The translations under genes and the position numbers were made by a program. The notes under the pieces are model-generated. The model had not been told where the DNA came from. It was given only the letters and a program-made list of their open reading frames with translations, and did not search any database. A stretch of DNA of 64,000 nucleotides from Rotaria macrura. Its lineage: Eukaryota; Rotifera; Eurotatoria; Philodinida; Philodinidae. The stretch lies in assembly GCA_900239685.1 (NCBI GenBank), contig OENT01000582.1, positions 1 through 64,000 of the forward strand, written 5' to 3'. Each line of letters opens with the position of its first letter. The first letter of the stretch is position 1. Below are positions 1 through 14,106 of this stretch, piece by piece.

Positions 1-3000
1 TAACAACATTTTCCGTGCGTATTCGGATCGTAAACGATACCGTTTTGATCGACCTGGGAAGTTTCTTTTCAATTTTTGCAATTCAATTTATCATCATTAA
101 AATCTATGCTACCAAGAATTCAGTTTAAGATACATTAGTATTTTGATACAAAACATTACAAGTTTGCTAAATTTACTTTTGGAATTTATTTTAGGCATAC
201 TAATTTATTATCGAAGATAAAGATTGATAAATGTCGTTTAGCAGTAAATATTGCATTTCGTAATTGAATCCGATTTCTTTTTCGCTCAAATATATTCAAG
301 TATTTCAAGTATAAAGAAATGCAAATTCGTTTCTATTTGTAGAGTCATTTTAGTTATCGTAAAAATACATTGTGATAAAATTTTGCATCCCTGTTCAAAT
401 ATGATTGTACCATTGTTGATAATTTTCATGACCATGATATGAAAGATCACGTGTAACAATCAGTCAAGAAGAGAAAAACCTAATTCCCATTAAACAATAT
501 GATTTCGCATAGTTGACTTGAACAGATCTAAATATCAAGGCGTTGCATATTTTTACACAGTATATTTGTATTCATCTTCTCAATAATTGTGAGTGTTGAC
601 TCTGATTTGAAACCTATAGCGATGTGATTGCTATTCTAGCACCAACTTCGTATCTTTTAAAATTTCTTGGCTAATTTACACTAAAGTTGACAGTGCTTTT
701 TGGTAAACGGGGTAGTAATAACAACCATTCACGATACTTCAGATCAGTCTGCATCATGATCAGAAAGTATTTCAGACTAATCAAGACTTTTTTCAACTAG
801 TTTTAATTATATGTCATTAACCACCGCCATGCTGTCTTTTAGACAACCGACACCGACGGTAGTCTGTGGGTAGCATCTGATTGGTCGTCTGAATATCTGT
901 CTAGTATCAAATACTGCCGAGTCGAATGTTCGATTCCATCTTTGTTCACTCTTCTTTTCTCCTTTTTGTAATCTGAAGATTAGCCAAGGCTTAGAAAGGA
1001 GACGAAACGGACTGGACATAGTGGGTATTACGAATTTTTCGACTAGTCTAGACGTAGTTGCAAGACATTTTCCCTACAAACAACCCGTCTTGATGGGTAA
1101 GCTAGATGTTTCAGACGAGACCTGGCAAGTAGTGTTGACGCTTCAGACTAATCATGTTGGGCGTCCTTCCTAATTTTTTGTTTACCTCGGCACTCGATAG
1201 TGTTCGAAAAGATCTATTTCCCTGTGGATTTTTAAAAATGTTCCTTGATAGCAAGGCGAAGTGCGACACATAATATACTATTTTCGTTATGAAATTTTAT
1301 CTCAAATTCAGATAGTTTATGAATGTCCCACAATCGGATCTAGGAGTGTAAATCATTTTCAAAGCTGTTAATTCAAAGCAGCTCGGTGTGTTCTATCAAT
1401 CGCTTGTGAAATGTAATTCATTTAAACTTAATTCAGTATAGTTTTAAGAATATTTTTGAAATGTACTAATCAGCTATTTTTGTAAAAAGCTCAGGGACGC
1501 AAGATGATGCTAGTTTCTTTCTACGCGGTTGAATATTTGGAGGTTGGCGACATTCGTTCTATATACTACACTATAGGGGTGCCTTCAACTATCAGATTAT
1601 GTTTCCTTGACTTTCGAATTCGAACCTTCCATTCACATGGGCGGCCGATGGGTGGTTTTCACCATATGTAGCTAATAAGAATTGATTGAACAACAACAGG
1701 TTCTATCTTGTATTTGTTTTCAAAATGCTTTGTATGAAAAAGCGGAGAAAGATGAATCTTTTCGCAAAAAGCGGAAGAGTTAGCAACCTTGGTATATTTG
1801 TGGTAGCGAGAAACTGGGTATGTGAGTTTTAGTGTTATTTTGTGGGCGTTGATGTTACTCTTGTGGTGTCTGGGGGAGTGAATGGGGAAGAGATGTTTCG
1901 ATGTGGATGTGACGGAGGGAATTTTTATGTGTATGTAGTTTCCTCAACCGCCAGTATCACTGATGCACAGAAACTGGCCACCTGCACTCGCACAAGAATT
2001 ATTAAATAAAGTTCAATTGTTCATTGAGGCTCTCGATGCAAATCTTTCGTCATAATCACGAATTTTTCATGAATGTCAAATCTAAAAGCTGGCTTCAATT
2101 GTTGAAAACATTTTTCATCAATTCAATATTTCTAGTTCGGCACTCAGATATTCAATTACTGAAAGCTTGAATATCTCACTATTTGGATTTATCCGAATAT
2201 TCGATAATCTAATAGTTGAAATCAAATGTTATAGTTTTTCATGGTCTTTACAATTTTCTTTGTTTACAACAGAAAAATCAAACATCTCAACCTACTAGTT
2301 CGTATAAAATATTTTTCGAAAAGTAATTAGCCATCATTCTATTTAAACTTGATAGTAGTTTATCTTGAAAAACGTTGACGTGTTCTTTAACAAAGAACGA
2401 AAATCTTATATGTATGCATCCGTATTTCATACATCAGTTTTTGATCTAGTTTATAAGGGAAATAGGTTAAAACGAATTCTATTTGTGAAGTATGAGATGT
2501 TGATGGAGTGAGCATTTTGCAGAACGTTTTATCCCGCTAAGTAAAAGAACATTATATAAAAAAGGATCTTGCCCCATCGTGCGATTAATCTTACTTAATG
2601 AAATGGCTCATTAAAAATACATGAAAGAATTGTCGTGGATTCTATTCACGACGAGATGCGACTGTTGAGAACAAACCTCATAGGATTAAAATACACTTTC
2701 AGTTGAGTTAATTTGTCAGTCAGAGGAATTGCTACTGGATTGTTTCTGCTCAACATAAGAGGGCGCATTCAATAATATTCATGCTTCATAAATATCTTTC
2801 GATCTAATTTTCACAACGAACTCATAACTTCTTGTTACATGAAAATAAAAATTATTCTGACATGGAAAATAATGAATTAATAAATCAAGTCTCAAATCAA
2901 TCTTAAACGAAGTCCTGTTTAAGCACGTTATAGAATGTTTCAGATTTAGACGCAGAAATACATTGAAGGAGCGAATGGCATTCCAATGCCTCTGACTATT

Positions 3001-5425
3001 AAACTAAACAGTCTCCGCTAAAGAAATTGGTGAATTACGTCATCATATGGAATCTTTTCATGGATATTCAGGCGTATAAATGGATCATTGAATTATTTTC
3101 AAGGAATAAATTTGAACCTTCTTTTGAAAAAGAATAATCGAATGTCGCCACAGAATAATGATTTTTAACTGCTTTTAAAAGATACAGACTGATGATTATT
3201 GACTTTGTTTTCTATTCAATGCACTTCTTTATCATGGATTGAGATATTCACTTATTCGACCCGTCCCGCCTCCTCGTCCTTCCACTTGAATGGAAGCCCA
3301 GTGGGCTTCCACTTTCTTTTCAATGTCACTATTTTGAGAGTGAGTTTCTATTACGACCGACCTTTCTCTTTTTTGTCTCCTACGGCGTCATTTGAAATAT
3401 TCTTCTAAAAAACGTTTACTAATGGTGTAGGCAATGTATGAAAGCGCCAATATCAATTTATAGATTCCTGGGAGTTTGAAGTGACAAAGCGAGAGAAAGG
3501 GAAGAATCGACGATTGTTTTAATCATTTTTCTTTTCTTGGACGAAAACAATTACAACTTTTGAAGGATGAAAGTTTTTCTTACCTTCGAAAACATATAAT
3601 GACGAGAGTGTGGAAATAGTAGAACAGTTTTGTTCTTATTCTATATTTGTGCAATATTCTTAAGAAGAAAAAAATCCAAAGAAAAGACGTCCGACTTAAA
3701 ATACTACCCATAATTAATGTCTCATGATTTTTCAACTACTCGGATCGTTTTGACCACAGTAAATACCTTTTTATCGAGGTAATGGATACGAAAGTAAAAG
3801 TTATTCTACTAAAAACGAAACATGCGGGATAGACGTATTTTCCAAGGACGTAGTTGGTCAATCATGAAAAGAAATTATCTATTCCAATTGATAATCCTAA
3901 AGGGTGTGACTTATTTTTATGAGTTAAGTTCATATCTTTGTATTTCCTATCGAATTCGATGTTTCCTCTGAAAGATATTGTTGGTTTTTCTATTGTTGAA
4001 TGATGAATAGATTGATAACATAGACAAATAAAAATCTCTGTCGTTATTAGTCGCTCTAATAAATTTGACACCTGTTTTCATTCATCGACTGAATGAAGAG
4101 ATAGATAGAAGCTATCGTTCAGTCATTTTTACAATCTCAGTTTGAATCGAGTTGAAATTAATTTTGGATGAAACAAGTTTAGACAGGAAAAGATTTCTCC
4201 ATGAGATGCCAAGGAATCGTTCTACAGTTCTTGTCTCCATCGTCATTTTTGATTGAAAAGCAATTCGGATTCGAAGAATCACAAAAGAGAACGAGTCGTT
4301 GCTGCAGGATCAAGAATCGAATTCGATTTGTTAGAATCGTCATGGTTTCAAGACAAAAACTTAGTTGACATCATTGATAGAAGATGAATTCGTACGTTAT
4401 TTATTTATAGTACATGGTATATAATTGAAATGTATCCTTCATTACTTGAATCATATGGATAATAAAATCGAAATCAATAGAATTAGAAGAATGAAATAAT
4501 CTTTGTACTTTATCTTCATCGAGCAAACTTACCGTAAAAATATTTCATGAATGTGTCCTTGCAAAAAGAGAATAGAAACGAGGCGCTTCATTCTATAAAC
4601 TTATCTTCTCAAATAGATTAATTTAGCTTCCCAGAAGAATAACTTTGATCCATTTTTTTCATCTGATTGAGCACAAAAAAACTTGTTCATAAAACGAGAA
4701 AATGTTAAAGACAAATTCAAGCGTACGACCAGATTTTCTATCTTTTACTACTGAAGTTTATCCGTGACTTAATCTTATACATGTATAAATATTTTACCTG
4801 TCACTTTCTAAATCAATGAAAAGATGAGTCGAGTCAAAGAAAAGAAAATCATATGTTTTCTCTCGTCTATTTTAAATGTCAACACGGGAGAAAAGAAACC
4901 ATAAATGTGCGTCAAATGACTTCTGTAATACATACAAAACTCATCGTTACTATCGATCTATCGAAACAAAAGGTGACCGGTTCGATCATTGGTGGTTCTC
5001 TTCGCTTGTCTATTGATTGAATTTTAACAACAAGATCTTATTATTTTCTCAATACTGACTTCATAATCGAAGTAAAATCTTCTATTCAATTATCATTTAT
5101 CAGTAGGAAAATATTTCGAAAATCAGATTTTTCACATTTTATTTGTTCGTCGTTCATTTCTTTCCTTTAAAAAGAAGGCTTCATTTACTAACTTTTGTTC
5201 ACAGAGTCGCATTTTTTTTCTTATTGTTTTATATAGTTGAATGTAAGCAATAAAATTCTGTTGTTATTATTCATCCTGCAAAATCTTAAGTTGGTGCCCT
5301 CAGAAAAGAACAGCAAATGTGTGCATACTCAGTTTTTTCTTCTCTTTTCTACTTCATAAAATATAAAGACACACTCACGGTGTTGTGCTTTTGCGAAACG
5401 AATTTTTTCTTCACCATTCTGTGAT
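1..5425. other. Gene-poor AT-rich region
   Basis: I see no ORF above about 70 codons with protein-like composition and no splice-linked exon chain. A perfect short palindrome lies at 3291-3311. The 5' flank of the TPR gene (about 5300-5425) has no recognisable TATA motif or RNA gene. Confidence 0.5.
3291..3311. repeat. Perfect 10-bp palindrome with 1-nt spacer
   Basis: TGGAAGCCCA, a single G, then TGGGCTTCCA. The match stops at both outer edges. It could be a dimeric protein-binding site or chance; no gene lies close by. Confidence 0.6.
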
Positions 5426-8400
5426 ATGGCTGTGCCTTTTCAGCATTCACCCTCGATATCGTCGAGGTTTGTGTTCTTTTTCACTGACTAAAGTCATAAA
5501 AATTTGTCTGTATAATATAGAACATCGGATGAGAACATCGATCTGCGATTGAGATCATTGATTTATAGAGATTTATTGATTGACAACTATTTGAGGCAAG
5601 CTGTTTTAGTATGTAAATACAGAGAAGTTTCGTAGTTGACAGTTTTGTGATAATAAACGTTATTTTTGTTGGTCAGCATGATAAGACGAGTGATGAAGAA
5701 AGTGTACTTGCCTGCTCCAATTACAAACACCGAAAATTAGAAAGAGATTCAATCTACGAAGAAAATATGAATCGGTAAAACAAATAATTATTTTTTTTCA
5801 TTACATGGTAATTGTCTTCGTAGATTGCGTGACGTCGAACGATCTCGACAGCGATTCAAAGAAATGCTGTGGCGACATCGTCCGCCCCTATTAGAAGCAG
5901 AAGTATGTCATTCTTAACTTTATCTATTAAGATCTACTAGAAATAAATACTATAGATGACGTCTACGAAATCGCGTCGTTCCCAAACTCCTCGAATGTCC
6001 AATGATCGAAATGCAACGTCCTCCAAAGTAGAATTGAATTGAAAACTGTCTAATTATCTGTTGACTTGTTGTTTTCTGCACAGTACAGGAGCAGATCACA
6101 TGCAAATACATTTGATCGTCATCTGAAAGTAGTTCACAGAGAAGTTTATTTTATCGTTCAATTCAATCGATATTTTCAATATCAAATTTAGACGAATAAT
6201 GCTTATCGTCCTGCCTTTCATTTTTATCAAGCATGCGAAGTAACAATGATTTACAAAAGTGACTGTTTGTCATCGTCGTCATCATCTTCTGATAATGATC
6301 TTATTGTAATCAAGCAAAAGCAGAATAATCATGATCGAAAAATACTCGTTTACAAAGGTTATTTGAAAAATGATGGTAATTCAGATTCGACTCGAGCAAG
6401 TCTTCGTTGATAATTACTTGTTTTTTGTTAAGACACGTTTTCATTCAAATCCCAACGCCTCGTGGAATGTCCCTTCGAGATAGAAATATCTGTGAATCGA
6501 CAAGTCGAAGTTCATCTGTTGACTTGTTGTGAATACAAGTGTCGTCAAGGGAAATTTTCTCTTGGTCAATCGTTTATTATTCAGCACATTAAAAAGGCAA
6601 TTCCGTGTCAAAAGTAATTAAGTACTGTTTCTTCACATGTTTTATTTTGCATTTTGTTCCACGCTGCGTTTAGGTGCCGTCGTCGAGAGCAACAGTCCAA
6701 TGAAGAGGTTAGCGACAGTGCCGATCTTTCGTTTCGTGTCTTTAAAGAATTTTCGATTCGCAGACTATTCCATCGAGCTCGTTGAATACGGATGAAGTTT
6801 TGTCAGACAATGAACTTTTAAAAAGTGGAAAAAGAATAACTTCGGGAGAAAAGTCAACTGGTGAGAATAGAAGTAGAGAAGAAAAAAATGATGAAAATCA
6901 TCTTTCGTCAGACAACTTACTAATGCAATCAACCGAAGTAAGTTTCAATTTCTATTGTTGAAATTCGTGGTCATTCTATGCACCCGTTTAGTCAACTGAT
7001 CACAATCAAAATCGTCAAAGTATATCGTTGAGCTCGTTTGTTCAATCCTTTTTTCATTTCTTCGAAGAGCTTTTTCTAGAAAGTTCAACAAGAAAAACGG
7101 ATAAAGAATCATCATCAATCGTGGAAAAACAAGAAAGTCCACCATCTCAGGACGATGATGTTCAAAGGGGAAACAATAGAGAAAAATCACGTGGTAAGTT
7201 CTTTTCTATTATTATTAATCGATATTCACCGAGCGGCCATCTTTTGTTCTTCTTGTTTGTTTAAGACTCGGCACGAAAAAGGAATGACGACAATATTTCT
7301 ATTCAATATCATCGAAAATTAACAGAAGAAACATCTAGCGAAAATGACAAGACGGGAAATCTTTTCCAATCATTTGTAACCCTTCTCCAGAATGGTTCGT
7401 TCTTCGCTTGAGTCGAACTCATTTCGTCTTTGTTTATTAAAGGTTTTGCTCGGCTGGAACAAACCGAATCTTTACCATCCAGATACCAGGGAAACGTAGA
7501 AAACTTTGTAATTCTTCTTGTCGGCGTAGAAGATCAATCGAATTTCATGCGCTCGATCGTCAACTTTATTAAGCTGTTCAATAACACAGAAAACTTGAAT
7601 TCTTTCATCGATACTCTGAATTTCGAAAGAATCGTATTGATTGTAGCCGATTCGTTGGGAGACTCCATTGATCACATATCTCGATTCGATTCAATTTATC
7701 TTCTCTCAAGTCATACTCGACGTAAACACGATCAGAACTATGTCCACAGAGTCTTTTCAAATCTCAACGCAATCTCGGAAAAAATCAAACACGAATGTTC
7801 ATTGGAACACGACTTTCTCTCAATTCAATACTTATCAAATAACGAAACGCAAAATCAATCGTTTTCGTATTCACAACTATTGAAAGAAACGCTCCTTAAC
7901 CATGACGATGAAAGTCACCTGCAAAAGGATTTAACCGATTTCGCTCGATTTCATTACAATGATAATGCCATCGAATTGGATCTAATTGATGAGTTTCAAC
8001 GCGACTTTTCAAGAGAAAAGTCAATTTGGTGGTATACAAGGAACGGTTTTATTCGGAAAATGCTTAAGCGGGCTTTACGTACCGAAGAGATCGATATATT
8101 GTATAAAATGAGATTCATTATACAAGCAATTAACAAGCAAATAAGAGAAAATTCATTTTCAGCGACCGTTTATCGAATTTACCATTGTCCTTCCGATAAA
8201 TTAAAGAAATTTCAAGAATCGAACTCAAAGGATTTACTTTCATTTGACAGTTTTATCGAATGTACACTCCGTGAACCGGCATCGATCGAACGTATCGATG
8301 GAATGGAAGCGGTTCTGTTTCGAATAACAACAATGGCCGGAATCGAAATTCAGCAACTTCGTCATTCGAATTCGAAGGCTGAGGTCTTACTTCCTTTCGA

Positions 8401-9367
8401 TTCTATTTATCGCATCGAATCAATCGAAGAGAACGACAACAATGATCATCATTGGTGGATCATCAATCTTACATGTCTTAGCAAACATGATCCGCAGCTG
8501 AATGAACTCACGAAGGATATGCGAGAGGAAATCGCAGGTCCTGTCGTATTGATTCAATTAGGAAAACTGTTGCTCTCGAATAATGATTATTCTCATGTTG
8601 ATTATTTAGCACGTTCGTTATTCAATGATGGATCTCTGAAACATAGCCAAACACTACTAGCCGCGCTGGCTGCTGTCCATCATCTACTCGGCTCCGCTGA
8701 TCATCGGCAGAATAACTACCGAGCTGCTCGTCTTCAATTCGAACAGTCATTGAAAATATTTCTAACTTTTATCGCCGAGGATAATCAAATACTCTCGGCG
8801 ACCTACAACAATATTGGCAGTATGTTTTATCAAGAGGATCAGCATGAGCAAGCAATTATCTACCATCGGAAGGCCCTTCAATGCCAATTGAATTCTTCGT
8901 CGCCTGATATCGAAGCCATCGCGACCTACTCGGGAAACATCGGAGCTGTTTATCTTGACCAGGGAAAATATGATCAAGCGTTGTTGCACTACAAACGTTC
9001 TCTTCAGATTCTTCAGCAAGCGACACCTAGCGGAGAGTCACAATCGATTGCCATGGTTTATGATCGAATAGCGTCTGTCTATTGGAGAATGGATAAGCCC
9101 GCTGAAGCTCTTCCATTTTATCAAAAGGCACTAGAATTAGAACTAAAATATCTGCCGAAGAATGACCACAAGATATCTGTTTCCTATTTCAATCTATCAA
9201 CAGCTTATGCTAAATTGAATCGGCTAGACGATGCGATCGATTGCGCAGAAAAATCTGTTCAAGAATTACTCAAATACGTGCCAGCAGATCATCCTGAAGT
9301 TAAAGAAAATACAGAACAGCTCGAAGGGTTGAGACGCAAGAAGTGGCTTCAACAACTCTATGAGTAA
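5426..9367 (+). CDS. TPR protein with degraded ADP-ribosyltransferase-like domain
   Basis: Thirteen-exon model of 1083 aa. Exons: 5426-5466, 5521-5608, 5677-5774, 5824-5902, 5956-6027, 6084-6128, 6192-6375, 6433-6613, 6674-6707, 6764-6937, 6992-7193, 7266-7394, 7443-9367. Every junction is GT-AG and the phases agree. A methionine near 7430 is intron-derived, so the start is ATG 5426. Residues 1-440 are Ser/Lys/Glu-rich, apparently disordered, with a Cys-containing patch (CCEYKC, near residue 225). Residues about 463-553 form an alpha/beta segment (VILLVGVED, RIVLIVADSLG) that precedes the ART domain in bdelloid proteins of this type. Residues about 680-790 resemble an arginine-ADP-ribosyltransferase: YR at 686-687 is kept, but the STS motif is E715-C-T and the first Glu of ExE is Lys754 (Glu756 remains), so catalysis is unlikely. 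Residues about 858-1078 are kinesin-light-chain-like TPRs. Probably a scaffold or sensor; partner unknown. Confidence 0.88.
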
Positions 9368-9457
9368 CTCGTTCTTGCATGCGCTATTCGATTCGTTAAA
9401 TCGATACGGATTCTAGAATGATTGTAACTTCCGTGCAAAGACTAGAGAAATTTTCTA

Positions 9458-9463
9458 AATAAA
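9458..9463 (+). promoter_or_regulatory. Poly(A) signal of the TPR gene
   Basis: AATAAA about 90 nt after the TAA stop at 9365-9367. Confidence 0.6.
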
Positions 9464-10384
9464 CCAACTTTTCATAAACTGCAATTCGAATAATTAGCTT
9501 TTAATTCTCATGCGAGTCCTTGTTAAACTTTGAATTTTAAATAACGTGTAACTACTCTAGAATTTCTCTATGACTTATGGAAGTTTAGTCAATCGCTCGG
9601 CAAACACAAATAGACATATTTACATGCCATTATTGTTGTGTTGAAGACTATCAATGAACAAATAAATCTTACATGTATTCATTTATTGTCCAGGTCAGAC
9701 AGAACGTACATTAATCTTCTCTTACGACGCTGAAAAGACATTCGTTAAGCCCTAATAACTTTCAGTTAGAACCTACTAATTATCTCGCATGATTTCGTTT
9801 TCTTTTACTATTTCTTCTATTATGCAGGAAGTCCGACACACACAGTCACTCAAATTATAAGTAACAAATCATATGCCAGAACAACGGGGTTTGGGAAAAC
9901 TGGTCTCTGTTACGGAAAAAGAGTCGAATGTTTTGTTTCCAATCACTAGAGTCGAGATTGATTTCATGATTGCGCTTGCCAAATGATGTGGGCCCAATAA
10001 AATATAAGATACGTAATAATATTTGACGAAAGCACACTTCACTTCGTGATTACCTTCAGAAAAAAAAGACAATGTTAAAATTAAATGAACTATTTGTCAT
10101 ACGGAAACCCCTTTGCTTTTCTGCCATTGCAAATGGATCATTTATTTTCCGTGATCACTTTTCACCTTTTACTTATTCATTTATTGGCAAACAAAGAAAC
10201 CGTTTGAAATCGAAATTGATTGTTGTCATCATTGACTTGCTTGACTACGCAGACAACGTTGCAATCGTTAAGATACAATGAGAATAGAAACCTTTTTTTT
10301 ACTAGTTGTGATTCTTTCCGCATTTATTTATATTTGCAAGTGAAACGTATGATAATTAACGATCTAAACGCATTCAGACATCAC

Positions 10385-10910
10385 CACTAGCTGCACACTA
10401 TGAATATACTGTAGATTTCAACTATAAATGTCACAAATAGTGCCAGAGGAAATTTATTAACTAGCTTTCTTCACGCTGTATTTACTCTTTTGTTACAAAC
10501 TATGTTCGTATATTGAGTGTACTCATCTACTTTCTATCTATGAACGGATGTAAATATTAACAGAGACATGATCTTCCAACGTCTCTACTGAACTATTGAA
10601 AGTCATGACATGCAAATCGTCTCGAAAAACATTGATATTCTGCTGTGTATTGTGAACCGTAGCATCAAGCTTGAGCAAAGATCAATGCACATATACTGTG
10701 ACCATGTGCAACTAGCAGTGTGCACTCAATTATACTCTCCGAAGAATTCACTGAGATGCGTACGCATATAGAGTCTCTCTAAAAGGATCATCGATCAACT
10801 TATGCATAACTTTGCACACTAAAGTTAATGCCACTAAGTTAATTTTACTAGTATTTATCTGTCTTGTTCATACTTACGTATCGAAGATTTTCAGTGTGCA
10901 CTAGCAACTA
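10385..10910. mobile_element. Probable 526-bp MITE with 7-bp target duplication
   Basis: The direct repeat ACATCAC lies on both sides (10378-10384 and 10911-10917). The ends are imperfect inverted repeats: CACTAGCTGCACACTATG on the left, TAGTTGCTAGTGCACACTG as reverse complement of the right. A further copy of the terminal motif (AACTAGCAGTGTGCAC) lies inside near 10710. No transposase is encoded. The terminal repeats are imperfect, so superfamily is not assigned. Confidence 0.5.
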
Positions 10911-13900
10911 ACATCACGGTGTGACCTCAAGGTTTCATTCGTTTCTAATTTTAATCCTAGTAGCATCATTCGCTCCGATTGAAAACCTCATAGATAAACA
11001 AACGATGTCGTTGAACTGCGTTGACTGTTGTCGTAGAGAGTTATCTTTTTTCGCGATCGACCTTAGCGAACTTAACGAGTGCTGGAGCATCTATCATCTG
11101 CACATATGTATACCATATTCTTTAGCATGATAGTTTCATCATGAGTGGAATTCGACTAAATACTGTTGATTGGTTGAATGGATTCAACAATATTTCAGCA
11201 TTGAATTAGATGGAGGTGAGTAGACCAAGAGAACCACAACGGTATACGGTCGCAAGAACTAGTGTAATAGAGAGGGATCGAGATGCACACATGTGAGTGA
11301 ATAAAGAAAAACGTGACTAGGCCGCTCCTATCATATGTGTGTTTACCGTGTCTAGTTGTATGTTGACCAGGCATTCTTGACGCCATTGAACGACGGAGAA
11401 TTTGACTGAGAAGAAAAGAGTTCGTGACAAGATTGAGTGAGCGTCCTCCTATTTCTACGTGTGTCGGAAAGATCCGTGAGTATGAATATGCTTTAATTGG
11501 TTTTTGTGGTTTCGAAAATTGACAGTTCAGTACGTTAGAGACATATCAGGTAGCTAATCATTGTGGAATATTTTCTATTTTCTATTTTTTCTGCAACATA
11601 TAATGCACGGTTTCTTTATGAATACAACATGGAAAGAAAGTTTCTAGTATCGGTTTTCTCTGTATTCGTATAGAGAAGTATTATTCTAACATTCAACTGA
11701 CCATGAAATTTCTTTGGCAACCACTTCCACTTGATCCGCATTCGACTCATTTTGGGTGCAAACAAATTTGTCGAAGATTATGTTCACTTAGAAAAGTTTC
11801 TCACTCATAGGCTGACAAATGATTTTGTTTGTTCGGACTAAAACAACACACACCTTTGTTTCAATCTCATTAACCGATGGAAATGACTCTAGACTTGCCA
11901 GTTGTTTTTCATTGATCACTGCAACTCTATGCTCATGTGATAGTTGTTATGAGCGTCAGGCATTTCGATCTTAAGAGTAATCTGTTTTTTTTTAATTTTA
12001 TCATGAGGAAATTAGACGCCGATTATGCATGTTTCGATCGATCCGTATCGTGTGAGAATGCTGCTGAAAATTTGTCAAGGGACAAATTCGAGATCATGAA
12101 TGATGATTCGTTGCTGTGAATGAGTAAAATATTAAGCAGAAGGTCATAAATTACAGACAGATTCCTGAAGCAAAACACTGGAAATCGACATTAAATCGAA
12201 GAAGTCTTGCAATAGGAACATTTTCAGACTTTTTCGATAAATTTGGGCCAATATCTGTTCCTTCTGACAGAAAGTTAGTGGAAATTTTCTCGCCGAAATA
12301 CTTCCACGTTCAAGCGGACACGAGGGTTGGTCAGATCGTCGGAATAATCCGACCAATTCCTATGTGAAGCTGTTCATCGTCGGATCCGATGTTTGGAAAG
12401 ATCGACCTAGAAAGTTAGGAAAGACACGATAAGAAAAAACCATTTCATCACGAATACATTCGTCGCAGATGGTGTTCAAGATGCTACAGTCACATGAAAT
12501 TGAAATCCAGCATTTGTTCGTGTCAACAGCAGTCATAGTTTGTGCATCTGCGATTGCCAATGCCTTTTCTTAGATGCAACGAAAATTAAATCAATAACGA
12601 TCATTCGCCTCGTTATTGAGCGCATTTATATTTGAAACTGACTAATGTTTCACTATGTTCTTCGTTCTAACACAACTAGCAAAACATTCGTTGGCTCATA
12701 GATGGACATTTTTTCAAATAATAATCAGAAACATTTTAAAGTTTTCCATGGACCAATTTCTGTATGTGAACATTTTCATTCGTTATTTTACTAGAATAGA
12801 AAACCGATATTCTGCCTTCCAGCAAGTTTAACGAAAATTCACTTTTAACTTCTACACCTGCCTATTGGCTTTTTGCTTTTCTATTCACATATTTCACTGA
12901 TAAAAAAGTTGATGCTGAGTTTTTTCATGTGTGTGTTTCCGAAAGTAGTTTCTTACTGGCAAATCAAAATGAAATGTGATAGCTGAAGGATCACAGAATT
13001 AGCTACTAGTATTCAATCATCGCTGAATTGGCCATGAAAAGGAACGCAACCGGGATGAGAAAATAGGAGAACGGCAAGCAGTGTTTAAAAGATTCCATAG
13101 TCGTTTTCTGATTCAAAGGAGCACGATATCTACGAAATAGATCGATCATTTTTCATGATGCTCCTTCAACGCGTATAGAAACCAAAGTCGAACAATACGA
13201 GAGCAATCGAGTAATTGATCCTGCCAGGCTGATCCTAAACATCATGGGAGTTACAGTACGACTATAAGCAACACATGTGTTTCATACGAGGAGAATCCAG
13301 AGAGTATTTTTAATTTCAAGATTCCTCATAATTCTCGATGTTATCGATTTCATCTTATGATAGTTCGACACTGAACGATGAACCTAATCGATGTCGACCT
13401 GACCGTGCAAAGATAGTTTGAAGCAAGAACTATTGCCATCGATTTCTCTACTTCGCTGATAAAGATGAGATGGCAAAATACGTTTCGTGAAACACGATCT
13501 AAAACAAAAGTACTGTTAACATGGTAGCTCTCATGTCGCCAGCTTCTACAGATCATGTCAGACATCTTAAATCATAACTAAATAAATAACAGTCATATGA
13601 CGAATCGAAAGTTTCTGGAATGGTTATCACGAACTGTGACCGACGATTTACAAGCCGTTGCCTGAATTTACGTACAGCTGACATTTAATTGGGGTATATA
13701 TGTATGAAAACAATTCTTGCTGAAGTTCTGTTCTTCAAAGTGCACGTATATGAAGAAACATTTCACGATATACCTGCTTTAATAAAACTTGCAGAAAGGC
13801 CGTTCTATTGCATTCAAATGTCGAATCTTAATCTTAATAGAGTAACGGCGACCGCTCTATCACTTACGGCAGCATGCAATAAATCTTTCTCCTGCATTCG

Positions 13901-14071
13901 AACCCGAAGATATCGATAAGCAGACTTGTATTTAGAATCAAACGATTGAAAATAATCGCATGACTCGCAAATTATTATCCCTGCTGCTATGAAGTTCTTG
14001 TAGTTTGAATGACCGAGATCGATGGCATCTTGCTGAATAATAGAAATGTTCGTTAAACAATGATATACTCG

Positions 14072-14077
14072 TTTATT
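14072..14077 (-). promoter_or_regulatory. Poly(A) signal of Nup88 gene
   Basis: AATAAA on the minus strand, 30 nt past the stop codon of the Nup88 model. Confidence 0.6.
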
Positions 14078-14106
14078 AAACAAACAGAAAATGAAACATC
14101 TGAACT

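Larger units (their letters stand above)
9368..14106. other. Intergenic region without recognised gene
   Basis: Only short ORFs of low-complexity AT-rich composition, none with a family motif or credible splice chain. It contains the probable MITE at 10385-10910. A 13-nt stretch near 13220 matches the conserved start of 18S rRNA but the match does not continue. Confidence 0.5.

Noticed and set aside
7430..7442. Methionine start of the large TPR exon
   Set aside because: It lies in an intron ending at 7442; the upstream exon chain joins in phase at Gly443.
13218..13232. Match to the conserved 5' start of 18S rRNA (TTGATCCTGCCAG)
   Set aside because: Only 13 nt match and the following bases do not continue the rRNA sequence; chance or a trivial relic.
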